From Bacillota bacterium (lineage in GTDB: Bacteria; Bacillota; Dehalobacteriia; UBA4068; UBA4997), in contig JAFQHB010000126.1 of assembly GCA_017398165.1 (NCBI GenBank), positions 1 through 19,842 of the forward strand: a stretch of 19,842 nucleotides of DNA, given 5' to 3'. Made by a program: the position numbers and the translations under genes. Below are positions 14,329 through 19,842 of the stretch, piece after piece. Every line of letters begins with the position of its first letter. The stretch's first letter is position 1. Below the pieces are notes generated by a model. That model was not told the DNA's origin. It saw only the letters and a program-made list of their open reading frames with translations, and did no database searches.

Positions 14329-15341
14329 CGCATAATAAGGCGCATAATAAAGCGCAGGAGACGAAGGCGCGGCGCGAGGATGTGGTGATCCGCCGACCGT
14401 CCGCCGGGGATGAAGGGTTTCTGATGCAGCTCTGGCGTGATGCCTTCCCGGAGGACAGGGAAGGCGGCTTTGTGCCGTGGTATTTCGCGCGGTGTTACCG
14501 GCCGGAGCATACGCTTCTGCTGGAATGGCAGGGGCGGCCTGCCGCGATGGCCTATGCGCCGGAGGTGCGGCTGAAGTGCGCTGGGCGTACGGCGCGGGCT
14601 GTCTACGTGCAGGGCGTGGCCACGGTGGAGGAGCTGCGCGGACGCGGGCTGTGCCATATGCTGCTGGCGGATATGCTGGCCGGGCTGGCGGCCGACGGTG
14701 TGGAGTATGCGCTGCTGAAGCCTTTTGATGCAGGATTTTACCGGCCGTTGGGCTTTAGATTCGCGGCCTGTGTGCGGCGTTATGACATTGATCTGAACAG
14801 GTATTATCTGCTGCCTCCCGATGGAAATTGCCGGCTGGAGCACTGGCTGGACGTGCCGGGGGCAGCGTCTGATATGGCCGCGGTTTATGCCGTGTGGAGC
14901 TATAAATTCGCCGCCTGTCCGCTGCGGGATGAGCATAGCTGCCGTCTGCTGCTGGAGGATCACCGGGCCGACGGCGGGCTGCTGATGCTGGCGCGGCAGG
15001 GGGATGAGCCGCTGGCTTATGCGCTTTATACCGCTACGCCGCAGGGGATATTCATTCGCGAGCTGGCCTTTGCCGAGGCCCGGGCAGCGCGGGAGATACT
15101 GAGTGCTCTGGCGGCGGATTACCGCGAGGACACGCCGCAGGCCGTTATTATTACGCCGGATGTGCCGGCTGCGGCGGCGGTGCTGCCGGATGACATCGGC
15201 TGGCGGGTGCTGCCTTTTGCTATGGTGAAGGACTTGACTGGCCGGGGCGGCGGGTGTTACAATTTAGATAATGATTATGCTTCGGATGATGCGGGCGCGG
15301 CGGTGCTGCCGCAGCCGGTGTATTTTTACGAGTATTTTTGA
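14325..15341 (+). CDS. Two-domain GNAT acetyltransferase (Eis-like)
   Basis: This 338-residue protein has an N-terminal GNAT domain whose acetyl-CoA loop is RGRGLC (105-110) in VQGVATVEELRGRGLCHMLLADML, followed by ALLKPFDAGFYRPLGF, which matches the Eis-type enhanced-intracellular-survival family. The C-terminal half (LRDEHSCRLLLEDH onward) fits the second GNAT-like and sterol-carrier-like part, but is shorter than in mycobacterial Eis (about 400). Eis proteins acetylate amines on aminoglycosides or peptides; the substrate here is not known. The start is ATG 14325, overlapping the DUF2156 stop, with GGGAGG eight nt upstream. The first residues contain a 12-bp tandem duplication (CGCATAATAA twice) giving HNKAHNKA, probably a floppy tail. 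The last ten codons run into the next gene at TGATG. Confidence 0.88.
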   Translation: MTHNKAHNKAQETKARREDVVIRRPSAGDEGFLMQLWRDAFPEDREGGFVPWYFARCYRPEHTLLLEWQGRPAAMAYAPEVRLKCAGRTARAVYVQGVATVEELRGRGLCHMLLADMLAGLAADGVEYALLKPFDAGFYRPLGFRFAACVRRYDIDLNRYYLLPPDGNCRLEHWLDVPGAASDMAAVYAVWSYKFAACPLRDEHSCRLLLEDHRADGGLLMLARQGDEPLAYALYTATPQGIFIRELAFAEARAAREILSALAADYREDTPQAVIITPDVPAAAAVLPDDIGWRVLPFAMVKDLTGRGGGCYNLDNDYASDDAGAAVLPQPVYFYEYF

Positions 15342-15430
15342 TGGGCGTACCGGCTGATTTTGCCGGCCGGGCAATATGGGTCGGAGCATATGGGATAGTG
15401 GCGATAGAAGCGGGGATGGAACGGAGCTTT

Positions 15431-16069
15431 ATGGGCAAAAAGAGGAGAAGACTGCGCCAGGAGGCGCTGCTGGCGGTGTGTGTGCTGCTGATCGTGCTGT
15501 GCGGTGTGCTATTGGTGGTGCCGCCGCTGCTGGAGGACGAAGGCGGCGAGATAGCACAGGCCGAGCTGACGCAGAAGATGGTGGACGCCGAAAATATCGG
15601 TGAACTGCTGGGCGAGCACGGCGTGAATATCGGGGAATCGGCGCGGATACGGGCGCTGCTGCGGGATATGCTGCCGGCAGGGATATTCGTCAATACCTTT
15701 GATATCACGCTGAACAAGCTGACGGTGAATTATGCGCTGACCGAAAGAAGCGGCAGCTCCGATGAGGAGTATGCGGCATTTTGGCAGCCGGATAACGCAC
15801 AGCAGATCATTATGTATAATACCGGGGCGATCTTTGCTCTGGTGCGTAATGTGGAGATCGTGGAGATCAATGTGGCTGGCTATACCTACCCCACCTGCAT
15901 CCTGACACGGGATGAAGTCGAGGAGTCTTTGGGTGTGGCGGATATGGCGGATATTGATACCGCCGAGGAATGGCAGGATGTGCTGATCGACGGCGGTGTG
16001 TATCATACGGATACGCGGCGGGCTTTTTTTGCCGCGCATGAGTTGGTACAGAACGAACCGACGGAATAG
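15431..16069 (+). CDS. Membrane-anchored DUF4825-like protein
   Basis: The protein has about 212 residues: a basic N-terminus (MGKKRRRLRQEA), one hydrophobic anchor (LLAVCVLLIVLCGVLLVVPPLL), then an extracytoplasmic domain. That domain resembles DUF4825: VNIGESARIRALLRDMLPAG, then TLNKLTVNYALTE, then a helix with IIMYNTGAIFALVRNVEIVEINV, and the TRDEVEESLG end. DUF4825 is often found at the C-terminus of BlaR1-like sensors or as a stand-alone secreted domain; its function is unknown. The start is uncertain. ATG 15341 overlaps the GNAT stop (TGATG) and would add 30 residues without domain features, whereas ATG 15431 gives a standard anchor directly and has GGAG nearby. Family assignment is by motif memory, so moderate confidence. 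Confidence 0.7.
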   Translation: MGKKRRRLRQEALLAVCVLLIVLCGVLLVVPPLLEDEGGEIAQAELTQKMVDAENIGELLGEHGVNIGESARIRALLRDMLPAGIFVNTFDITLNKLTVNYALTERSGSSDEEYAAFWQPDNAQQIIMYNTGAIFALVRNVEIVEINVAGYTYPTCILTRDEVEESLGVADMADIDTAEEWQDVLIDGGVYHTDTRRAFFAAHELVQNEPTE

Positions 16070-16120
16070 CTGCCACAATAGCAGTTGCAATAAAGAATTG
16101 ATGGTATAACGAGGACGGAT

Positions 16121-16402
16121 ATGGCTGAAAATGATATCAGACCGGCAGCAGAGCTGCTGCTGCGGCTGGCCATTGGGCTGGAGCTGCTGGACCGCTGCCG
16201 GGCGCTGGGGCTGACCCCGGGACAGTTGGCGGCACGTGCCGATGTGCCGCTTTCGACATTGAAGAACATATTGGACGGGCACAGCCGCAACCCGGGGATA
16301 CTGACGCTGCACGCTCTCTGCTGCGGTCTGGAGGTACCTCTGGCGGAGCTGATCGCGGCGGCCGAGCAGCGGGCGCAGACTATGGAACTGCCGGGCATAT
16401 AG
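16121..16402 (+). CDS. Small XRE-family helix-turn-helix protein
   Basis: This 93-residue protein is nearly all HTH. Residues 17-76 give the canonical five helices: IGLELLDRCRALGLTPGQLAARA, the recognition helix DVPLSTLKNILDG, then the SRNPGILTLHALCCGLEVPLAELI segment that is typical of the small Bacillota regulators of the SxxPxxxTL type. It has no effector domain. A short purine-rich site (GAGGA) precedes ATG 16121, and TGGTATAAC (16102-16110) could be an extended -10 of an internal promoter. It sits between the DUF4825 gene and dapF; a 137-bp gap to dapF contains repeated elements that it might bind. This would make it the local regulator, which is an inference from position. Confidence 0.9.
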   Translation: MAENDIRPAAELLLRLAIGLELLDRCRALGLTPGQLAARADVPLSTLKNILDGHSRNPGILTLHALCCGLEVPLAELIAAAEQRAQTMELPGI

Positions 16403-16414
16403 CCGGGATGAGGG

Positions 16415-16517
16415 AATATAGTGTTGGTGAGACTATAGTTGTAATATCGTGATTTCCGTTGGAATAATATCGTGGCAGCAGGATTCGGATTGGAAGATAT
16501 ACGGTGATAATATAGTG
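16415..16517 (+). repeat. Four AATAT(A/C)GTG repeats upstream of dapF
   Basis: AATATAGTG occurs at 16415-16423 and 16509-16517, and AATATCGTG at 16443-16451 and 16466-16474. Start-to-start distances are 28, 23 and 43 bp. They fill the only sizeable gap within the operon, directly after an HTH gene, so they are candidate binding sites. No clear -35/-10 pair is visible here. Confidence 0.5.
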
Positions 16518-16539
16518 TGCGGGGAGGTTTTGACAGGAT

Positions 16540-17376
16540 ATGGTGAAGGTGCAGTTTGTCAAGATGCATGGCTGTGGTAATGATTTTATTATGATGGAGG
16601 GCTTTTCGGCGGCGCTGCCGCAGGATATGGCGGCACTGGCGGTGCGTCTGTGTGACCGGCATTTCGGTATTGGCGCCGATGGTATATTGGCGCTTTATCC
16701 GGCCGAGGGCTATGATTTTGAGATGCGGATTTTCCAGCCGGATGGCTCGGAGGCCGAGATGTGCGGCAACGGCATCCGCTGTGCGGCGATATATGCACTG
16801 ATGTGCGGCATCACCGATAAACGCGAGCTGGCGGTAAAGACCGGGGCCGGTTTGATACGCCCGACAGTCAGCGAGGATATGCGGCAGGTGCGTGTGGATA
16901 TGGGCGCGCCGCGGCTGGCGGCCGGGCAGATACCCTGCCGTCTGGGCGGCGATACCGTGTTGGAGCAGCCGCTGGCGGTGGCCGGGCAGGAATTCAGGAT
17001 ATCGGCGGTATCTATGGGCAATCCGCACGCGGTGATCTTTATTGATCGGGCGGTCGCGGATTACCCGGTGACGGAATACGGCCCGCAGATAGAGACTGAT
17101 GCTGTCTTCCCCGCCAGGACTAATGTGGAATTCGCCGAGGTGCTGGATGAACGGCATATCCGGGTGCGCGTGTGGGAGCGCGGTGTGGGCGAGACACTGG
17201 CCTGCGGTACCGGTGCGTGCGCTGCCGGTGTGGCGGCGATGCTGACCGGGCGTGCGGCGGATGAGGTGGATATTATGCTGCCGGGCGGCACGCTGCACAT
17301 TAGCTGGCAGCCGGGGCAGTCCGTCTTTATGACGGGTGCGGCGGAGTGTGTCTTCCGCGGTGAGGTGGAGCTGTGA
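16540..17376 (+). CDS. dapF: Diaminopimelate epimerase
   Basis: This cytoplasmic enzyme converts LL-diaminopimelate to meso-diaminopimelate for lysine and peptidoglycan synthesis, without cofactor, using two cysteines. Both are present: the first in MCGNGIRC (74-81) and the second in ACGTGACAAG (about 222-231). The N-terminal MHGCGNDFI (9-17) and the central MGNPHAVIF are family signatures, and the 278 residues are a normal length. ATG 16540 is preceded by GGGGAGG at 16521-16527, a spacing of 12 nt, which is a little long. The gene overlaps the patatin gene by GTGA at 17373. Its presence indicates meso-DAP type peptidoglycan or lysine synthesis by the epimerase route. Confidence 0.97.
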   Translation: MVKVQFVKMHGCGNDFIMMEGFSAALPQDMAALAVRLCDRHFGIGADGILALYPAEGYDFEMRIFQPDGSEAEMCGNGIRCAAIYALMCGITDKRELAVKTGAGLIRPTVSEDMRQVRVDMGAPRLAAGQIPCRLGGDTVLEQPLAVAGQEFRISAVSMGNPHAVIFIDRAVADYPVTEYGPQIETDAVFPARTNVEFAEVLDERHIRVRVWERGVGETLACGTGACAAGVAAMLTGRAADEVDIMLPGGTLHISWQPGQSVFMTGAAECVFRGEVEL

Positions 17377-18191
17377 ACGGGCAGCGTCCCCGGCTGGGCA
17401 TCGCCTTTGGCGGCGGCGGCATACGGGGTATGGCGCATATCGGCCTGATCGAAGAACTGGATAAGCGCGGCGTCCGTGCCGATATGGTAGCCGGGACTTC
17501 TATCGGCTCGTGCATTGGGGCGCTTTATGCTGCTGGGTACAAGGGCAAGTTTCTGGCCTCGTTGATGCAGAATCTGGATCTCCGGCAGATCATAGCGATA
17601 GCACCCTCCTTTACCGGGCTGATGGACGGCAAAAACTATGCTGAATTCGTGCGCCTGATGACCAGGGGGCGCAATATTGAGGATCTGGATACGCCGCTTT
17701 ATGTCGTGGCGACCGATCTGGAGGCCGGGCAGGCGGAGGTTATCTCCGAGGGGCCGATCTGGCGGGCGGTGCAGGCTTCCTCGGCTATACCCGGGGTTTT
17801 CAAGCCGGTAGAGTTTGACGGGCGGCTTTTCGTGGATGGCTGTCTGGTGGATAACTGCCCGTGTGCGGTGCTGCGGCGGCAGGGCGCCGATGTGGTGATC
17901 GCGATAGATCTGGATAATTTGCGCGGCGAAAACCGTGTGGAGGTCAATCGCCGCAGTGTTATCAGCGTTTTGCAGCGGTCGGTGGACGTGATGGGTAAAC
18001 GCAATAGTTCGGCTATGCTGGCGGATATCGTGCTGTATCCGATGGCGGAATACCTTTCCTCTATGGATGTGGATAAGGCCGGGCTGGCGCTGGAATTCGG
18101 CCGACAGGAAGCGGCGGCGCATATTGATGAGATCATGGCGCTGCTGGAGGAGCGGGGCATAGTGCCGCACAGGCTGCTGCCCGGGGAGTAG
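17373..18191 (+). CDS. Patatin-like phospholipase (RssA/YlbK-type)
   Basis: This 272-residue cytoplasmic or membrane-associated serine hydrolase of the patatin family has every catalytic element: the oxyanion-hole loop GGGGIRG (13-19), the nucleophile elbow GTSIGS with S43, and the catalytic Asp D155 in FVDGCLVDN. The family uses a Ser-Asp dyad to release fatty acids from lipids; bacterial stand-alone forms act on phospholipids or remain unassigned. The usual DG(A/G) motif is DGC here, a small change. There is no signal peptide or membrane span. The GTG start at 17373 overlaps the dapF stop and GAGGTGGAG lies just upstream, so translation is coupled to dapF. A terminator follows, making this the last gene of the operon. 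Confidence 0.92.
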   Translation: MNGQRPRLGIAFGGGGIRGMAHIGLIEELDKRGVRADMVAGTSIGSCIGALYAAGYKGKFLASLMQNLDLRQIIAIAPSFTGLMDGKNYAEFVRLMTRGRNIEDLDTPLYVVATDLEAGQAEVISEGPIWRAVQASSAIPGVFKPVEFDGRLFVDGCLVDNCPCAVLRRQGADVVIAIDLDNLRGENRVEVNRRSVISVLQRSVDVMGKRNSSAMLADIVLYPMAEYLSSMDVDKAGLALEFGRQEAAAHIDEIMALLEERGIVPHRLLPGE

Positions 18192-18221
18192 ATCCCTCCC
18201 CTATCTGAATATGCAGGAATG

Positions 18222-18256
18222 CCGGTACAGTCTGGGATGGCTGTGCCGGTTTTTTT
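18222..18256 (+). terminator. Intrinsic terminator at the end of the dpaL-patatin operon
   Basis: CCGGTACAG (18222-18230) pairs with CTGTGCCGG (18241-18249) with one G-U, followed by seven T residues. Confidence 0.92.
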
Positions 18257-18340
18257 GTGCTTGTTTAGGGGGTGGATGCGGGTGGGGCGATAAAAATTTT
18301 TCAAACAAAATTAAAAAAGTTTGTGGACAGGTGTTAGATT

Positions 18341-18369
18341 TTGGCGGTTTGGGTGTTTATTAGTATAGA
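18341..18369 (+). promoter_or_regulatory. Promoter upstream of the lipoprotein gene
   Basis: TTGGCG (18341-18346) and TATAGA (18364-18369) have a 17-bp spacer. A second possible promoter is TTGACA (18411-18416) with TGTATA (18434-18439) or TATAAA (18436-18441). The first would place a seven-codon open frame in the leader. Confidence 0.5.
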
Positions 18370-18416
18370 GGGGTGATGAATGGGAAGATGTGCGGCAAAT
18401 CAGGGAGGAATTGACA

Positions 18417-18440
18417 ATGCAAAAGAGAACTATTGTATAA
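18417..18440 (+). CDS. Possible seven-codon leader peptide
   Basis: ATG at 18417 opens the frame MQKRTIV and ends with TAA. It is preceded by a near-perfect ribosome site GGGAGGA (18403-18409) at 7 nt spacing, as good as that of any gene here. It lies between the upstream promoter and the lipoprotein gene. The same bases contain TTGACA, so a second promoter is the competing reading. Confidence 0.3.
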   Translation: MQKRTIV

Positions 18441-18516
18441 ATAAATTCTTCAGGACATGACAAGACGGTTTTCGTAAGCAATAAAGGGTTAATTTGAATA
18501 CTTGGGAGGTAAATCA

Positions 18517-19014
18517 ATGCGGAGATATCTGTGGTCTGTATTATTGATACTGTTGTTGATGTTGACGGGTTGCGAGGAGAATCTTGCTCCCGAACAATAT
18601 CTGGCGGAGAACTACCCCGGCTATGAAATTGTCAAAACCTCTGCGGTCGGCGATTTGCAGGCATTTTTGCTTAAAAATGATGACGGATTGCTGATGGTGT
18701 GTTTTTATGAGGAGGAGGCTCTGGGTGCTTTGGGTGTGATCGGACGGGAGTTTTCCGGTATAAAGGTCTATGAGCGTATCGGTGGGCCGGTGGAGGGCGC
18801 AATAATTATAGTTTGTGGTGAAAATGTTGATGCTCATACAGGATATTCAATATCGCTCACAGATTATGATCCTGATGATGTAACAAGAAGGCGGCAGACG
18901 GACATACAGCGTGATATAGAGGGTCAGCAATATGTTTTGGACATTTATTTTATGGATATTTATCACCAGTTGATTCACGCAAACAGTAAATTTGAAAATG
19001 GTGAACTGTTGTAG
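18517..19014 (+). CDS. Predicted lipoprotein, function unknown
   Basis: This is a 165-residue protein with a lipoprotein signal: MRRYLWSVLLILLLMLTGC, where LTGC is a good lipobox and C19 the lipidated residue. The mature part is acidic, with mixed alpha/beta character (YEIVKTSAVGDLQAFLLKNDDGLLMVCFYEE), no cysteine cluster and no recognised domain. The first part reads like a small PepSY- or NTF2-size fold, but I cannot assign it. ATG 18517 has GGGAGG at 18504-18509. Base composition is lower in GC than the operon before it, with AAT, ATT and TTT codons, which may point to recent acquisition or to weaker codon selection. It is followed at once by a bidirectional terminator and is monocistronic. 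Confidence 0.8.
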   Translation: MRRYLWSVLLILLLMLTGCEENLAPEQYLAENYPGYEIVKTSAVGDLQAFLLKNDDGLLMVCFYEEEALGALGVIGREFSGIKVYERIGGPVEGAIIIVCGENVDAHTGYSISLTDYDPDDVTRRRQTDIQRDIEGQQYVLDIYFMDIYHQLIHANSKFENGELL

Positions 19015-19052
19015 ATGCAGGGTGTGCTGTACAACTGCGATAGCAACAGTAA

Positions 19053-19088
19053 AAAAGCAGAGCCAACGGGTGTATCGGCTCTGCTTTT
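19053..19088. terminator. Bidirectional terminator between the lipoprotein and flavoprotein genes
   Basis: AAAAGCAGAGCC (19053-19064) pairs perfectly with GGCTCTGCTTTT (19077-19088) across a 12-nt loop, with A and T runs on the outer sides. It serves the converging genes on both strands. Confidence 0.92.
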
Positions 19089-19112
19089 GTGATGGTATGT
19101 GGTTTGCGGGTG

Positions 19113-19842
19113 CTAATCTGCGGAGGATAGAGCGCGGTCAATGGCGGCAACGGCGCGGCGGGCGGCGGCTACAGCCTGGACTACGTTGCGGGGGCCGGTA
19201 ACGGCGTCACCGGCGGCGTAAACATAGGGCAGGGAGGTGCGGCCTTCCTCATCCACCACGATAAAGCCGTTTTCATCGGTATCCAGACCGGCGGTGGCAC
19301 GGGCGAGATGCCGCTTGGGACCCTGGCTGACGGCGATGATGACGGAATCGGCCTGCTCCTGCAGTAATTTGCTGCCAATACCGGTGGGGTTGCCGGCCTC
19401 ATCGAAAGTGATATCCCGGAACACCGGGCCGGTGGCGTTGATCTCGACGATCTTTTTGCCGTAGACCAGCTCGGCGCCGTCCAGCTGGGCGTACATAAGC
19501 TGGCGGCGCGAGGCATTGGAGTGCAGCGAGTTGCTGTAAAGGGTGACACGCTCTGCCCCGCCGCGCAGTGCAGTGCGGGCGACATCCATAGCGGTATTGC
19601 CCATGCCGATGATGGCGACGCTGCGTCCCAGATCGTGCTGGGCGGGGTTGGCGAGGTAATCTATGCCGAAGTGGACGTTGCCGCGGCTCTCGCCCTTGAC
19701 GCCGAGGGTGCGGGCACGCCACACGCCGGTGCCGATGAATACCGCCCGGTGGTCATCGCGAAAGAGATCGTTGATGGTCAGGGCGTTGCCGATGCTGGTA
19801 TTCAGGCGTATCTGCACGCCCAGCTCCTGCAGCTTTTGTTTG
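19113..19842 (-). CDS. GltD-like NAD(P)H/FAD oxidoreductase, C-terminal part
   Basis: The 5' part lies beyond the window, so only about the last 243 residues are seen. The fragment shows the NAD(P)H-binding Rossmann motif VAIIGMGNTAMDVARTA, the preceding FIGTGVWRARTLGVKGE segment, and the C-terminal FAD motif YVYAAGDAVTGPRNVVQAVAAARRA. This order is that of the glutamate synthase small-subunit family and relatives such as PreT and NfnB. The ferredoxin-type N-terminus, if present, is outside. Reading continues without a stop to the edge (KQKLQELGVQI precedes the first internal start). The reaction is uncertain: GltD proper needs a GltB partner, which is not visible. Role is electron transfer from NAD(P)H. 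Confidence 0.85.
   Translation of the reverse strand, partial: KQKLQELGVQIRLNTSIGNALTINDLFRDDHRAVFIGTGVWRARTLGVKGESRGNVHFGIDYLANPAQHDLGRSVAIIGMGNTAMDVARTALRGGAERVTLYSNSLHSNASRRQLMYAQLDGAELVYGKKIVEINATGPVFRDITFDEAGNPTGIGSKLLQEQADSVIIAVSQGPKRHLARATAGLDTDENGFIVVDEEGRTSLPYVYAAGDAVTGPRNVVQAVAAARRAVAAIDRALSSAD

Overview
The window looks like chromosome of an anaerobic, low-GC-lineage member of the Bacillota, either Clostridia (Oscillospirales-like) or Negativicutes; I cannot separate these from the sequence alone. The reasons are the ybaB-recR pair, strong AGGAGG-type ribosome sites, consensus sigma-A promoters often with TGn-extended -10 boxes, a GlnRS, a small PspC protein, a diaminopropionate ammonia-lyase and DapF (meso-diaminopimelate). 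No phage, integrase, transposase, CRISPR array, tRNA or rRNA is visible.

Layout. 1-402: gene-free DNA with strong inverted repeats, then the ybaB promoter. 424-1350: ybaB-recR, ending in a bidirectional terminator. 1485-2349: a small coiled-coil protein (-) diverging from an XRE regulator (+). 2573-4496: glnS and a PspC-domain protein. 4575-5000: repeat-rich, gene-free DNA. 5066-6484 (-): Na+/alanine-glycine symporter with a structured leader. 7047-7721: DUF554 membrane protein, also with a structured leader. 8268-11907: two tandem SLC13/DASS carboxylate transporters of identical length (477 aa) and about 88% identity, each with its own promoter and an unusually long leader. 12093-18191: dpaL, DUF2156, GNAT, DUF4825, XRE, dapF and a patatin-like protein, all on + and closely packed with start/stop overlaps. 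18517-19014: a lipoprotein of unknown function. 19113-19842 (-): the C-terminal part of a GltD-like flavoprotein that runs off the window.

How it fits together. The window combines housekeeping genes (recombinational repair, tRNA charging) with amino-acid and dicarboxylate uptake and with amino-acid/peptidoglycan-precursor metabolism. The most striking part is 7900-11980. There, two nearly identical transporters with highly biased codon use sit behind unrelated leaders of about 310 and 400 nt. In both leaders I can draw a helix that hides the Shine-Dalgarno sequence. I infer that the cell needs one abundant carboxylate transporter under two separate control schemes. The downstream operon pairs a soluble MprF-type aminoacyl-transfer domain (DUF2156) with a two-domain GNAT enzyme and a membrane-anchored DUF4825 protein, next to diaminopropionate and diaminopimelate enzymes. 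That is a plausible but unproven cell-envelope amine-chemistry cluster.
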